Positions 54,558 through 63,110 of a stretch of DNA of 64,000 bases are shown piece after piece; position 1 is the stretch's first letter; every line of letters begins with the position of its first letter. The position numbers and the translations under genes are program-made. The notes beneath the pieces are model-generated. The model did no database searches and was not told where the DNA came from. It worked only from the letters and a program-made list of their open reading frames with translations. Source of the DNA: Mesorhizobium sophorae (GTDB taxonomy: Bacteria; Pseudomonadota; Alphaproteobacteria; Rhizobiales; Rhizobiaceae); the NCBI RefSeq assembly GCF_002270415.1, contig NZ_NNRI01000001.1, positions 124,001 to 188,000 of the forward strand. Reading direction: 5' to 3'.

Positions 54558-55629
54558 GATCGCTGTCATCGGCGGCGATGGTATCGGCCCGGAGGTGGTT
54601 GAGGCCGGCGTCAAGGTGCTGGAAACGCTGGCAGACGTCGAGCCAGGCCTTGCCTTCGATTTCAAGCGCTTTGACTGGGGCTCGGACTATTATCGCCGCA
54701 ACGGCCGCATGATGCCGCAAGATGGTCTGGCTCAGATCGAGGGCTTCGATGCCATCTATTTCGGTTCGGTCGGTGATCCGAACCTTCCCGACGATATCAC
54801 GCTCTGGGGTCTGCGTCTGGCCATCTGCCAGGGGTTCGACCAATACGCCAATGTGCGGCCGACGCGTCTCTTACCCGGACTGACGGGTCCGCTGCGGCCA
54901 GAGCTCGGCAAGCAGATAGACTGGGTGATCGTCCGCGAAAACAGCGAGGGCGAATATGCCGGCGTCGGCGGTCGCGCCCATCGCGGCCTGCCGATCGAGG
55001 TCGGCATGGATGTCGCCGTCTTTACCCGCACCGGCATCGAACGGATCGCCCGCTTTGCCTGTGACCTTGCCATGTCGCGCCCCCGCAAGCTGCTGACCGT
55101 GGTGACAAAGTCGAATGCACAGCGCCATGGCATGGTGCTCTGGGACGAAGTCGTGCGCGAAGTGGTGCGCGACCACCCTGGTCTGACTGTCGACTGGATG
55201 CTGGTCGACGCGATGACACAGCGCATGGTCAACAAGCCTGGCAGCATCGACACGGTCCTGGCGACCAACCTCCATGCGGACATCCTGTCCGACCTGGCTG
55301 CAGCACTTGGCGGGTCGCTCGGCATCGGCTCGACATCGAACATCGATCCGTCGCGCAATCGTCCGTCGATGTTCGAACCCATCCATGGTTCGGCCTTCGA
55401 CATTACCGGCAAGGGCGTTGCCAATCCGCTTGGATCGTTCTGGACGGCGAGCTTGATGCTGGACCATCTGGGTGAGCAGGCTGCATCGCGACGTCTCATG
55501 GTTGCGATCGAAACCGTTACCGGTCGAGGAGAATTTCTTAGCCCGGATCTCGGTGGCGCAGCCAACACCGCCGAAGTAACGGCCGCTGTGATTGCCGCGC
55601 TTTCGGGCGTGAACAGTCCAGGATCCTGA
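54544..55629 (+). CDS. Tartrate/isopropylmalate-type dehydrogenase 3
   Basis: A 361-residue enzyme of the TtuC kind (IAVIGGDGIGPEVVEAGVKV, WVIVRENSEGEYAGVGGRAH, NLHADILSDLAAAL, HGSAFDITGKGVANPLGSFW). It differs from number 1 in NLHADILSD versus NLFGDILSD. Last gene of the 52007 operon; the third copy in the island. It is convergent with the D-apiose kinase gene. Confidence 0.87.
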   Translation: MSLHKIAVIGGDGIGPEVVEAGVKVLETLADVEPGLAFDFKRFDWGSDYYRRNGRMMPQDGLAQIEGFDAIYFGSVGDPNLPDDITLWGLRLAICQGFDQYANVRPTRLLPGLTGPLRPELGKQIDWVIVRENSEGEYAGVGGRAHRGLPIEVGMDVAVFTRTGIERIARFACDLAMSRPRKLLTVVTKSNAQRHGMVLWDEVVREVVRDHPGLTVDWMLVDAMTQRMVNKPGSIDTVLATNLHADILSDLAAALGGSLGIGSTSNIDPSRNRPSMFEPIHGSAFDITGKGVANPLGSFWTASLMLDHLGEQAASRRLMVAIETVTGRGEFLSPDLGGAANTAEVTAAVIAALSGVNSPGS

Positions 55630-55672
55630 GGCTTACCCGCACAGATGTGTTGTGGGCGCGGCGACTGTTCCG

Positions 55673-57007
55673 TCAACCACCGAGGCCGTCGCGGATCGCG
55701 CTGAAATAGCGGTCGGTTCCGACCTGTCCGCCCTTCAGCGCAACCTCCAGTCCGTCGATCGCCGCAAAGCGCGAATGGGCGACGCATAGCGGGGAGCCTG
55801 GCGAGGCAGGCAGCGGCATCCGCACCGTCAGCGCGTCGATGCCCATCTGGCCGAGCGCATGGCTCGATGTATCGCCGCCGGCGATGACCACGCGCCGCAG
55901 TTTCTGTTCGATCGTCAGTGCGCGAAGCAGTTCGCCCAGACCGCGGCCGAGCTTGTGGCGGGCGCCTTCCTGCCGGTCGATTTCGACGCCCCTGTCGGCG
56001 GCGGGGCCAAGCGCGGTGTAGAGGATGACGCTGCGCCCGGCTTGCAGGCTGGCGCGGCCGCTTGCCGCCGCACGCGCGATCACCTGCTCGGAAGCCTCCG
56101 AAACCAGTTCGACAGGATCGACCTCGATGCCGTCGAATCCGTCGCTCAGCGCATGCCGGATCTGTCGTTCGGTGGTCGGCGAGCAACTGCCCGATACGAC
56201 GGCGATCCGGTCGGCAGCACCCGGCGGCGTGAAGCCTGGTCCAATGCTGACGATGTCATTCGAAGCCCATTCGGCCAGCAGCGCGTACTCGATGCCGGAC
56301 GAGCCGACGACAAAGGAGCCGCCTGGCTTGCGGCTGCGCCAGATCTCTTTGCCGGCCAGTGCCTGGGTCCCGTGGCTATCGACGTCGACAAGCACGATGG
56401 CCGCGCCATTCGCCACGAGGCGATCGAATGCCTGCGACCGTGACGCGGATTGCAGGGTCGCTAGGTCAAGCAATCCCGAGGCAAGCCCGGTCTGCCGCGA
56501 CAGGTGGATCAGCAGGTCGGATTCATCCATTGGCGTCGTCGGGTGGCGGCTCATCACCGGATGGCGGTCGATGCGGAAATATTGGTCGCGATAGGCGGCG
56601 AACAGGTGTCCAAAGGCGGTGTAGCGCTTGAGCTGCGGCGCGCCGACCAGCAGCGGCACGCTGTCCTGACTGAACACCGAGCGGCCGATGTCGATCGCCC
56701 GGCCGATGCTGCCGGTCGTTGGGCTGGAATCGAAAGTCGAGCAGACCTTGTAGTGGCAGATCGCGGCGTTCAGCGTCTTCAGCCAGGTGAAAGCGTCCTT
56801 GAGATGCGTGTCCATCCAGTGCGGCGTCTCGCTGCGGCTGGTGCCGGCCAATCCGATGGCCCGGCAATGTGGGAAACGCGAAAGTTGGGCTTCGTCCGGC
56901 TGGCGCATGAACAGCACCGTCTGCACGCCGCCGAGTTCGAGCGCTTCCATGACATCGGTCGAGCCGGTGAGATCGTCGCCATAGTAGCTGAGCAGCAGGT
57001 TCCGCAT
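55673..57007 (-). CDS. oiaK: 3-oxo-isoapionate kinase-like DUF1537 kinase
   Basis: A 444-residue DUF1537 (four-carbon acid sugar kinase) protein: N-terminal YYGDDLTGSTDVMEAL and DSSPTTGSIGRAIDIG, C-terminal nucleotide-binding GGDTSSHALGQMG. In characterised D-apiose pathways the DUF1537 kinase OiaK phosphorylates 3-oxo-isoapionate. The RuBisCO-like, lactonase and dehydrogenase neighbours point to that role. ATG 57007 lies four bases after the RLP stop; ATG 57028 would overlap that gene. Confidence 0.8.
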   Translation of the reverse strand: MRNLLLSYYGDDLTGSTDVMEALELGGVQTVLFMRQPDEAQLSRFPHCRAIGLAGTSRSETPHWMDTHLKDAFTWLKTLNAAICHYKVCSTFDSSPTTGSIGRAIDIGRSVFSQDSVPLLVGAPQLKRYTAFGHLFAAYRDQYFRIDRHPVMSRHPTTPMDESDLLIHLSRQTGLASGLLDLATLQSASRSQAFDRLVANGAAIVLVDVDSHGTQALAGKEIWRSRKPGGSFVVGSSGIEYALLAEWASNDIVSIGPGFTPPGAADRIAVVSGSCSPTTERQIRHALSDGFDGIEVDPVELVSEASEQVIARAAASGRASLQAGRSVILYTALGPAADRGVEIDRQEGARHKLGRGLGELLRALTIEQKLRRVVIAGGDTSSHALGQMGIDALTVRMPLPASPGSPLCVAHSRFAAIDGLEVALKGGQVGTDRYFSAIRDGLGG

Positions 57008-57011
57008 GGCG

Positions 57012-58262
57012 TCAGGCCGCCCTGCCATCGCCGAATTTTTCGATCGACCGCGCCAGTTCGGGATGAGTCAGGGCGAAGTCCGCCAGCGGAATGCCGTCTA
57101 CCGCCGCTTGCCAGGCTTGCTGCACGGCGCGGACGCCGGCGCCCGGCCCGTCCGGATGGCTGACGATGCCGCCGCCGCAGAGATAGAGCAGATCGACCGT
57201 GCGGCCGGTTCGCTGGTAGGTCTCCGGCGCCTGCCCACCCCATTGGCCCGAGCCCGCCACGGGCAGGGCGCAATCATCGGGCGAGAAGATCGGCGTGGTC
57301 ACCGCCTTGAAGGATTCGACGAAGGATGCATCCGGCTCCCAGTATTTCGAGGCGATGCCGTTGATCTGGAACTGGTCGACGCCGAGCAGCCGCCAGAATT
57401 GCTGCCAGACCTTGAAGTCCATGCCGAGGCCGGGGTGGCGGGTGAGGATGTCCCAGCCATTGCGGTGGGCGTGCAGCACCAGGCTGGAGCGCTTCCTCAG
57501 GAAGGCCATGCCGCCGAAGCCGATCGAATTGATGTTGACCACCGCACAATTGCCGCCGGCCTTCGCCACCAGATCGTGGTTGCGCATCATCTCGTCCGGG
57601 TCGGCATGCGAAATGCCGAAGGCATACATCACTTTCTTGCCGGACTTCTGCTCATGGTCGAGGATCAGCGGCATGATCGCCTTCACTCGCTCGGCCAGCG
57701 GCGAATAGGCCGGGCTCATCAGCTTCTCGTCGTCCTTGATGAAATCGACGCCAGCTTCGATCAGCTCGCCCACCATCGCCGCCGTCTCGTGCGGCCTCAG
57801 CCCCAGCGCCGGCTTGACGATGGTGCCGATGATCGGGCGCTCCTCGACACCAGTCAACCGGCGGCTGCCGGCGACGCCGAACTGCGGGCCTGGGTGCGCG
57901 CCGCGGAATTGCTCCGGCAGCTTCATGTCGACGATGCGAATGCCGGACAGCCCTTTGATCGAATAGGTACCGCCGATGGCGATGGTCATCAGCGCCACAA
58001 GGTCTGTGCCGATGGCGTCGAGCGGAAATGCGATGTCGACATCGGCGCGCTTGAACGGTCCATGGCCGGCTTCCGGAATGGAGGGGTGCATGGCGTCGGG
58101 CAGATGCCGGATCGCCAGAACGCGCGCAGCCACCCTGGCCTTCAGCTCCTCGGTCTCGCCGGGCAGCGCAACGAAGGTGCCGGTCGATTGGTCGCTGGCG
58201 ATCTTGGCCGCCAGCACCTCGATGATGTCTGATGTTTCGATGCGATAGGTGAGGGTGATCAT
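57012..58262 (-). CDS. oiaX: RuBisCO-like protein, OiaX-type transcarboxylase/hydrolase
   Basis: A 416-residue RuBisCO-like protein. It contains GTIVKPALGLRPHE and DFIKDDEKLMSPAYSP, where KDDE carries the carbamylated Lys and the metal Asp/Glu of RuBisCO, followed by HAHRNGWDI and GSGQWGGQAPE. In D-apiose catabolism OiaX converts 3-oxo-isoapionate 4-phosphate to 3-phosphoglycerate and glycolate. The start ATG 58262 (frame open to 58277) begins MITLTYRIETSD. It is followed by oiaK four bases later. Confidence 0.82.
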   Translation of the reverse strand: MITLTYRIETSDIIEVLAAKIASDQSTGTFVALPGETEELKARVAARVLAIRHLPDAMHPSIPEAGHGPFKRADVDIAFPLDAIGTDLVALMTIAIGGTYSIKGLSGIRIVDMKLPEQFRGAHPGPQFGVAGSRRLTGVEERPIIGTIVKPALGLRPHETAAMVGELIEAGVDFIKDDEKLMSPAYSPLAERVKAIMPLILDHEQKSGKKVMYAFGISHADPDEMMRNHDLVAKAGGNCAVVNINSIGFGGMAFLRKRSSLVLHAHRNGWDILTRHPGLGMDFKVWQQFWRLLGVDQFQINGIASKYWEPDASFVESFKAVTTPIFSPDDCALPVAGSGQWGGQAPETYQRTGRTVDLLYLCGGGIVSHPDGPGAGVRAVQQAWQAAVDGIPLADFALTHPELARSIEKFGDGRAA

Positions 58263-58365
58263 GGTCCGCCGTCTCAAGCCCGGGCGTTCGAAAAAGGTTC
58301 ACCGATGCTCGAAATCTGGTATAATGAGTACATAAGTATTGCAAGAGATATCCGAGTGGAAGTTT

Positions 58366-58383
58366 GGTCGGGTCGACCCGACC
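58366..58383. promoter_or_regulatory. Perfect 18-bp palindrome between oiaX and GntR
   Basis: GGTCGGGTCGACCCGACC is a perfect palindrome in the 178-bp divergent gap (58263-58440), 58 bp before the GntR start. It may be an operator; no copy of this sequence was noticed elsewhere in the window. Confidence 0.5.
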
Positions 58384-58440
58384 GCAATTTCCGGGAATTG
58401 TGGCGGCAGTGTTAGATAGGCCGGATCAAGGGAGTGATTC

Positions 58441-59160
58441 GTGACGATGAACCGTTCCGAACCGATTGTCCGGCGTAAGCTTTCCGACGAGGTCTTCTTG
58501 CGGCTGAAGCGCCTGATCACCAGCGGCGAACTGATGCCGGGCGATGACATGCCCTCGGAGCGCGAACTGATGGAACGCTTCGAGGTTGGCCGTCCGGCGA
58601 TCCGCGAGGCGATGCAGGCGCTGAGCAATATGGGGCTGGTGGCGATCTCGCATGGCGAGCGCGCCAAGGTGCTGCAGCTGACCGCCAAGTCGATCATCAG
58701 GCAGGTCGACGGCGCAGCCAAGATCATCCTGTCGTCGTCGAAAGACACGTTGGAGCACCTCAAGAACGCCCGCATCTTCTTCGAGCGAGGCATGGTCAGG
58801 GAAGCAGCCGAAAAAGCCACCGCCGAGGATGTGCAGCGGTTGCGCGCAACCGTTGCCGAGCAGCGCAGCTTTCGCGGTGATTCCGAAGCCTTCATATCCG
58901 CCGACATGAAGTTTCATACCCAGATCGCGGCGATTTCGGGCAACCCGATCTACGTCGCCGTCAGCGAGGCGATGCTGGGCTGGCTGAAGGAATATCACAC
59001 CGAAATGCTGATCTGGACCGGCAAGGAAAAGTTCACGCTGACCGAGCATGAAGAGATCATCGGCCGCATCGAGAAGAAGGATGCCGACGGTGCCGAGAAG
59101 GCGATGATCAAGCACCTCGAGCGCTCGCGTGCGCTCTATGTGATGAACTCCGAAAAGTGA
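58441..59160 (+). CDS. GntR-family regulator of the apiose module
   Basis: A 239-residue GntR/FCD protein. Winged helix-turn-helix PSERELMERFEVGRPAIREA; FCD part with FHTQIAAISGNPIYVAVSEA. It is divergent from oiaX and convergent with apnL. GGGAG before GTG 58441 sets the start. The likely effector is a pathway intermediate; inferred from context only. Confidence 0.87.
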   Translation: MTMNRSEPIVRRKLSDEVFLRLKRLITSGELMPGDDMPSERELMERFEVGRPAIREAMQALSNMGLVAISHGERAKVLQLTAKSIIRQVDGAAKIILSSSKDTLEHLKNARIFFERGMVREAAEKATAEDVQRLRATVAEQRSFRGDSEAFISADMKFHTQIAAISGNPIYVAVSEAMLGWLKEYHTEMLIWTGKEKFTLTEHEEIIGRIEKKDADGAEKAMIKHLERSRALYVMNSEK

Positions 59161-59170
59161 ATCCGCAGGT

Positions 59171-61012
59171 TCAGCCGAACCGGGTGATCGCGTAGGGCGT
59201 CATCACCAGCTGGCCTCTGCCCAGCGCTGAAATGTCGACCGGCACGTCCTCCGCTGTCAGGTTCGCCAGCCACACGATGGTCTGACCGGAAGCGGAGCGC
59301 CCGGCCAGCGCCACCACCTTGGTCTCATCGCTCGTCGTTGCCGCAACATGTGCGAGGCCGGCCAGTTCGCAAAGCCCCTTGATAGCCCTGAAGATCGGCC
59401 GGGGTGATCCTTCCGCGACTGGCTCGCCCGGTCCCGCCAGCACGCCGAACGGCCCTGTCGAGCCGGAGAGCGTCAGCATCTCAAGCCCCGCCGGTGCGAC
59501 GCGTGCCGCATAGCCGATCGTCCATGCGGCACCGAACAGGCCGGCATGGCGCGGGTCGCGGTCGGCCATGGCAATGCGCTGTCCCCGGGGATTGGACTTG
59601 GTCGCGCCGCCATAGGGGTTCTGACGCATGGCAATCGTCGACGGGCCGATCCGGTAGGGTGTTTCTCCGAAGATCGCTCGCACCGATTGGGTGATGAAGG
59701 GCAGCGTCTCCAGCGATTGCATGACGCTGAGATCGTTGGCCGCGTGCACGAGCGGGCAGGTGCAATGAGTGACGAAGTCGAGCAGGTCTGCCGGCACGCG
59801 TTTGCGGTTGAGTTCGGTGAAATAGCTGAACATGCCGCCGCCGAGGCGGATGTCGGGGAAGGCGCGGCGGGCGGTGGCATAGACGGTTTCCAGCGGCGGG
59901 CACTCCGGCCATGCGCTCCCCGGCGGCGTCGACTGCCGGTCGACCGAAGGCGAGACGGCGATGGCCGAAAGTTCTAGCCCTGCCTGGTGCACCAAGCTGG
60001 CGACGGCTGAAAATTCAGCCTCGAGATCGCCCACGCCGGCAACGACGCATTCGAGCGTCGTCCGGGCCGGGTAGGCTGCCGCGAGCCGGGCAAAGGATCG
60101 CAAGGCGTCGAGCCCATGGCCGCGCGTTGGATCGTAGTGAAACAGCAGCTGTTGCGGGCCGAGTGTCGACAGCGTCAACAGGGTCGCCGGTGCCGTCTCG
60201 ACATCCTCGGGATAGATGACCATGCCGACATCGGGCAGCTTCCTCGGTCCGGCCTCGCCGAGCTTAACGCGGACCGGTTCGCTGGCCACGGCGGCAGCCG
60301 GTGCTTTGCCTTCACCGGTGATCAGCAGGCTGATTGTCTGGCGCAGGGGCTGGCCGGCCGGCAGCACATAGGGCCACGGCAAAGCGAGTGGCCGCACATA
60401 GGTCTTGTAAGAGGCATCCGACCAGTTGCGCTGGTCCTCCATTTCGAACACGTCGCCTTCCATCCGGCATTCGGCACTGACGCCCGGCCGCACCTCATGC
60501 GTGATCGCACGCAAATCCCTGAAGGGCTGCCACGGGTCGATCAGCAGCGGAAGCTTGGTCGCGACCGTGGTGCCGTCGGTGTGCTCGACCGTCACCGGGC
60601 TGCCGGCGAGGCCGGCGATCGGATGCAGGACGCAGAAGCCGCAGCGATTGGTTTCGAAATCGCTTTCGGGAAGGGCGCTGACGTCGAAGACCAGTTGGCC
60701 ATCGGAGGAGCCCTTGATGGTGGCGCGGAAGCCGAGCCGGCTCGCGTCCGGCCCGGTGCAGCTTGCCGAATAGCGGATCGAGAAAGTGTCATCGCCCTGG
60801 TCAATGACAAGGTCGGTCAGTTCGGGCTCGTAAGTGCCCCAGTCGCGATCCCTGACGATGTAGGCGATGGCCCGCAGCACTTCGGTACCGCCATGGCGGA
60901 CGGTGCGCAGATTGCCGTTGACGAAGTCGGCGCTGAGCGCACCGGCGCTCAGCCGGACCGGCTCGACCTCGGTCGCATCCGTGCCGTAGAGGTGAAAGGT
61001 GTCGGCAGTCAT
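59171..61012 (-). CDS. apnL: D-apionate lactonase-like protein
   Basis: A 613-residue protein matching the size and position of ApnL, the lactonase that opens D-apionolactone. Recognisable segments include TVRHGGTEVLRAIAYIVRDR, DWGTYEPELTDL and LLTLSTLGPQQLLFHYD, and no classic alpha/beta-hydrolase motif is seen, as in that family. Context decides: ATGA overlap with apsD upstream and the RLP/kinase pair beyond the GntR gene. I recognise it from context more than motif. Confidence 0.75.
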   Translation of the reverse strand: MTADTFHLYGTDATEVEPVRLSAGALSADFVNGNLRTVRHGGTEVLRAIAYIVRDRDWGTYEPELTDLVIDQGDDTFSIRYSASCTGPDASRLGFRATIKGSSDGQLVFDVSALPESDFETNRCGFCVLHPIAGLAGSPVTVEHTDGTTVATKLPLLIDPWQPFRDLRAITHEVRPGVSAECRMEGDVFEMEDQRNWSDASYKTYVRPLALPWPYVLPAGQPLRQTISLLITGEGKAPAAAVASEPVRVKLGEAGPRKLPDVGMVIYPEDVETAPATLLTLSTLGPQQLLFHYDPTRGHGLDALRSFARLAAAYPARTTLECVVAGVGDLEAEFSAVASLVHQAGLELSAIAVSPSVDRQSTPPGSAWPECPPLETVYATARRAFPDIRLGGGMFSYFTELNRKRVPADLLDFVTHCTCPLVHAANDLSVMQSLETLPFITQSVRAIFGETPYRIGPSTIAMRQNPYGGATKSNPRGQRIAMADRDPRHAGLFGAAWTIGYAARVAPAGLEMLTLSGSTGPFGVLAGPGEPVAEGSPRPIFRAIKGLCELAGLAHVAATTSDETKVVALAGRSASGQTIVWLANLTAEDVPVDISALGRGQLVMTPYAITRFG

Positions 61013-62043
61013 CTGAGCAAAGTGTCGAGCTGCACCGGCTCGCGGCTTGCAGCACCGGCGTAGGCGGCCTCGACCAGTGCGAAGGTCTTGACGTTGTCGG
61101 CGCCCGAGGTCGCGGGCTCCGTTCCCTTCGCCAGGCAGTCGACCCAGTGCTGCTGGATGGCAACGACGCTTTCCTGGATGTTGTGCCAGGGACGCGATGC
61201 CCAGGGCAGCAGCGGCGGCGAGACGTCGCTGACCGCCGTGCCGCTTTTGCCGGTGGCGGTGAGCCGATACCCCTGTGCCAGTCGGATCGTGCCATCGCTT
61301 CCGTCGATCTCGATCAGCGTTTCGGGAAACGGTTCGACGGCAAGCGTCGTGGCGTAGCTGCAGTCGACCACCGACGTGGCGCCATTGGCATGGTCCATCA
61401 GCATGGTCGCCACGTCCTCGCCGGCGATAGCAGGGTTGATGCGCGCCGTTCGCGTCGTGATCGTCGAGACGTCCCCCAGTAGGAAGCGGGCTGTGTCGAG
61501 GATGTGGATGCCGAGATCCTCGATGATGAAGCGCTTTCCCGTTGCCAGATAGGGCTGGCCGGAAAACACGTCAAAGGCGGAGCGGAACGAGATGCGCCCG
61601 AAGAACGGCGTGCCGATCTCGTTGCTGTCGAGTACGGCGCGCACTGCCTGGATTGGCGACTGCCAGCGAAAATTCTCGTGCACCATCAGCGGCACGCCGG
61701 CATCGGAGCATGCCTTCACCATCGCCTTGGCATCGGCAAGCGTTGGCGCGAACGGTTTCTGACAGATCGTCGGCACGCGGTGTTGCGCCGCCATCTCGAC
61801 CAGCGCCCGATGGCTGGGCGCCGTGGTGGCGATATCGACGAAATCCAGGTTCTCGCCATCAAACAGGGCCATCGCGTCGGAGTAGCGCCTGGTAATGTCG
61901 AACTGGTCGCCGACGATCCTCAGCCGGTCGGGATCGCGGTCGCAAATGGCGACGATCGTGGCGCCAGCGATGTCGCGCCAGGCATGCATCTGATTGACGG
62001 CGAAGAAGCCGCAGCCGATCAGCGCTCCTCGCAATTCCACCAT
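61009..62043 (-). CDS. apsD: Gfo/Idh/MocA-type D-apiose dehydrogenase
   Basis: A 344-residue NAD(P)-dependent sugar dehydrogenase. It has the Rossmann start GALIGCGFFAVNQMHAW, and QKPFAPTLADAKAMVKACSD with the catalytic Lys (CQKPF) of the Gfo/Idh/MocA family. In the D-apiose pathway ApsD oxidises D-apiose to the lactone. It lies 2 bp after the permease and shares ATGA with apnL. A long upstream extension to 62850 is antisense-frame shadow. Confidence 0.78.
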   Translation of the reverse strand: MVELRGALIGCGFFAVNQMHAWRDIAGATIVAICDRDPDRLRIVGDQFDITRRYSDAMALFDGENLDFVDIATTAPSHRALVEMAAQHRVPTICQKPFAPTLADAKAMVKACSDAGVPLMVHENFRWQSPIQAVRAVLDSNEIGTPFFGRISFRSAFDVFSGQPYLATGKRFIIEDLGIHILDTARFLLGDVSTITTRTARINPAIAGEDVATMLMDHANGATSVVDCSYATTLAVEPFPETLIEIDGSDGTIRLAQGYRLTATGKSGTAVSDVSPPLLPWASRPWHNIQESVVAIQQHWVDCLAKGTEPATSGADNVKTFALVEAAYAGAASREPVQLDTLLR

Positions 62044-62045
62044 GC

Positions 62046-63110
62046 TCAGCCTGCCTTTGCCATCTGCATCAATGTCACGCGACTCTGCAGCCGGCGCTGC
62101 GCCTGGTCGACGACGACGGCGACAATGATGACCAGGCCCTTGATCACCATTTGCCAGAAAGAACTCACCCCCATCATCACCAACCCGTCCGAAAGAATGC
62201 CGATGACGAAGGCACCGACTATGGTGCCGCCAATCGTGCCGCGACCGCCCGACATCGAGGTGCCGCCGAGCACCGCCGCCGCGATGGCATTGAGCTCGAA
62301 ACTTTCGCCCGTCGCCGGATGCGAGGCCATCAGCTCGGACGAGATGATCAGGCCGACGATTGCCGCGCAGAAACCGGAGAACATATAGACGAACATCTTC
62401 ACCGTGTTGACACGGACGCCCGAAATTCGCGACGCCCGTTCGTTGCCGCCAACCGCGAAGATATGGCGGCCAAGCGGCGTGTATTTGGCGAGGTAGGCGG
62501 CCGCCAGCGCAACGAGGATCAGGATCCAGATCGCCACCGGCAGGCCGAGCAGCCGGCCGGCGCCGAGGAAGCCGAACCCGGTGGTGCCCAGTTCCGGCTT
62601 GCCGACAAGGTTGGGGAAGGTGCGTCCATCCGACGACAGCAGCGCCAGGCCGCGCGCGACATAGAGCACGCCGAGCGTGGCGATGAACGGCGCGACGTTC
62701 AGCCTGGTGATCAGCAATCCGTTGACGGCGCCGATCAGGATGCCGACCGCCAGCGTGATCAGCGCGATCTCGACGACATTGAAATAGATGGTGTAGCCGA
62801 TCTGCAGGTCGATGCCGTTGAGCACGAGATAGCCGGCCACCATGCCGCACAGGCCGACGATCGAGCCGACCGACAGGTCGATGCCGCCGGTGATGATCAC
62901 GAAGGTCATGCCCATGGCGAGGAACGCATTCAGCGCCACGTGCTTCGACATCAGGATCAGGTTGGCTGTCGACAGGAAATTCGGGGCCGCGATCGAGAAG
63001 AAGACCAGCACGGCGATCAGTGCGATGAAGGTCCTCGCCTTCATCAGCGTCAGCAGCAGCGAGCCGCTCGATGCGGAGGGAATAGCCGCCTTGGCCGGGA
63101 TGTCAGTCAT
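62046..63110 (-). CDS. Sugar ABC transporter permease (RbsC-like)
   Basis: A 354-residue membrane protein with about ten helices and the family region ALNAFLAMGMTFVIITGGID plus GRHIFAVGGNERASRISGV (EAA-like). It is of the RbsC/XylH kind, so a pentose is plausible and D-apiose is inferred from the neighbours. ATG 63110 starts MTDIPAKAAIPSA; it overlaps the ATPase gene by eight bases. Confidence 0.88.
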   Translation of the reverse strand: MTDIPAKAAIPSASSGSLLLTLMKARTFIALIAVLVFFSIAAPNFLSTANLILMSKHVALNAFLAMGMTFVIITGGIDLSVGSIVGLCGMVAGYLVLNGIDLQIGYTIYFNVVEIALITLAVGILIGAVNGLLITRLNVAPFIATLGVLYVARGLALLSSDGRTFPNLVGKPELGTTGFGFLGAGRLLGLPVAIWILILVALAAAYLAKYTPLGRHIFAVGGNERASRISGVRVNTVKMFVYMFSGFCAAIVGLIISSELMASHPATGESFELNAIAAAVLGGTSMSGGRGTIGGTIVGAFVIGILSDGLVMMGVSSFWQMVIKGLVIIVAVVVDQAQRRLQSRVTLMQMAKAG

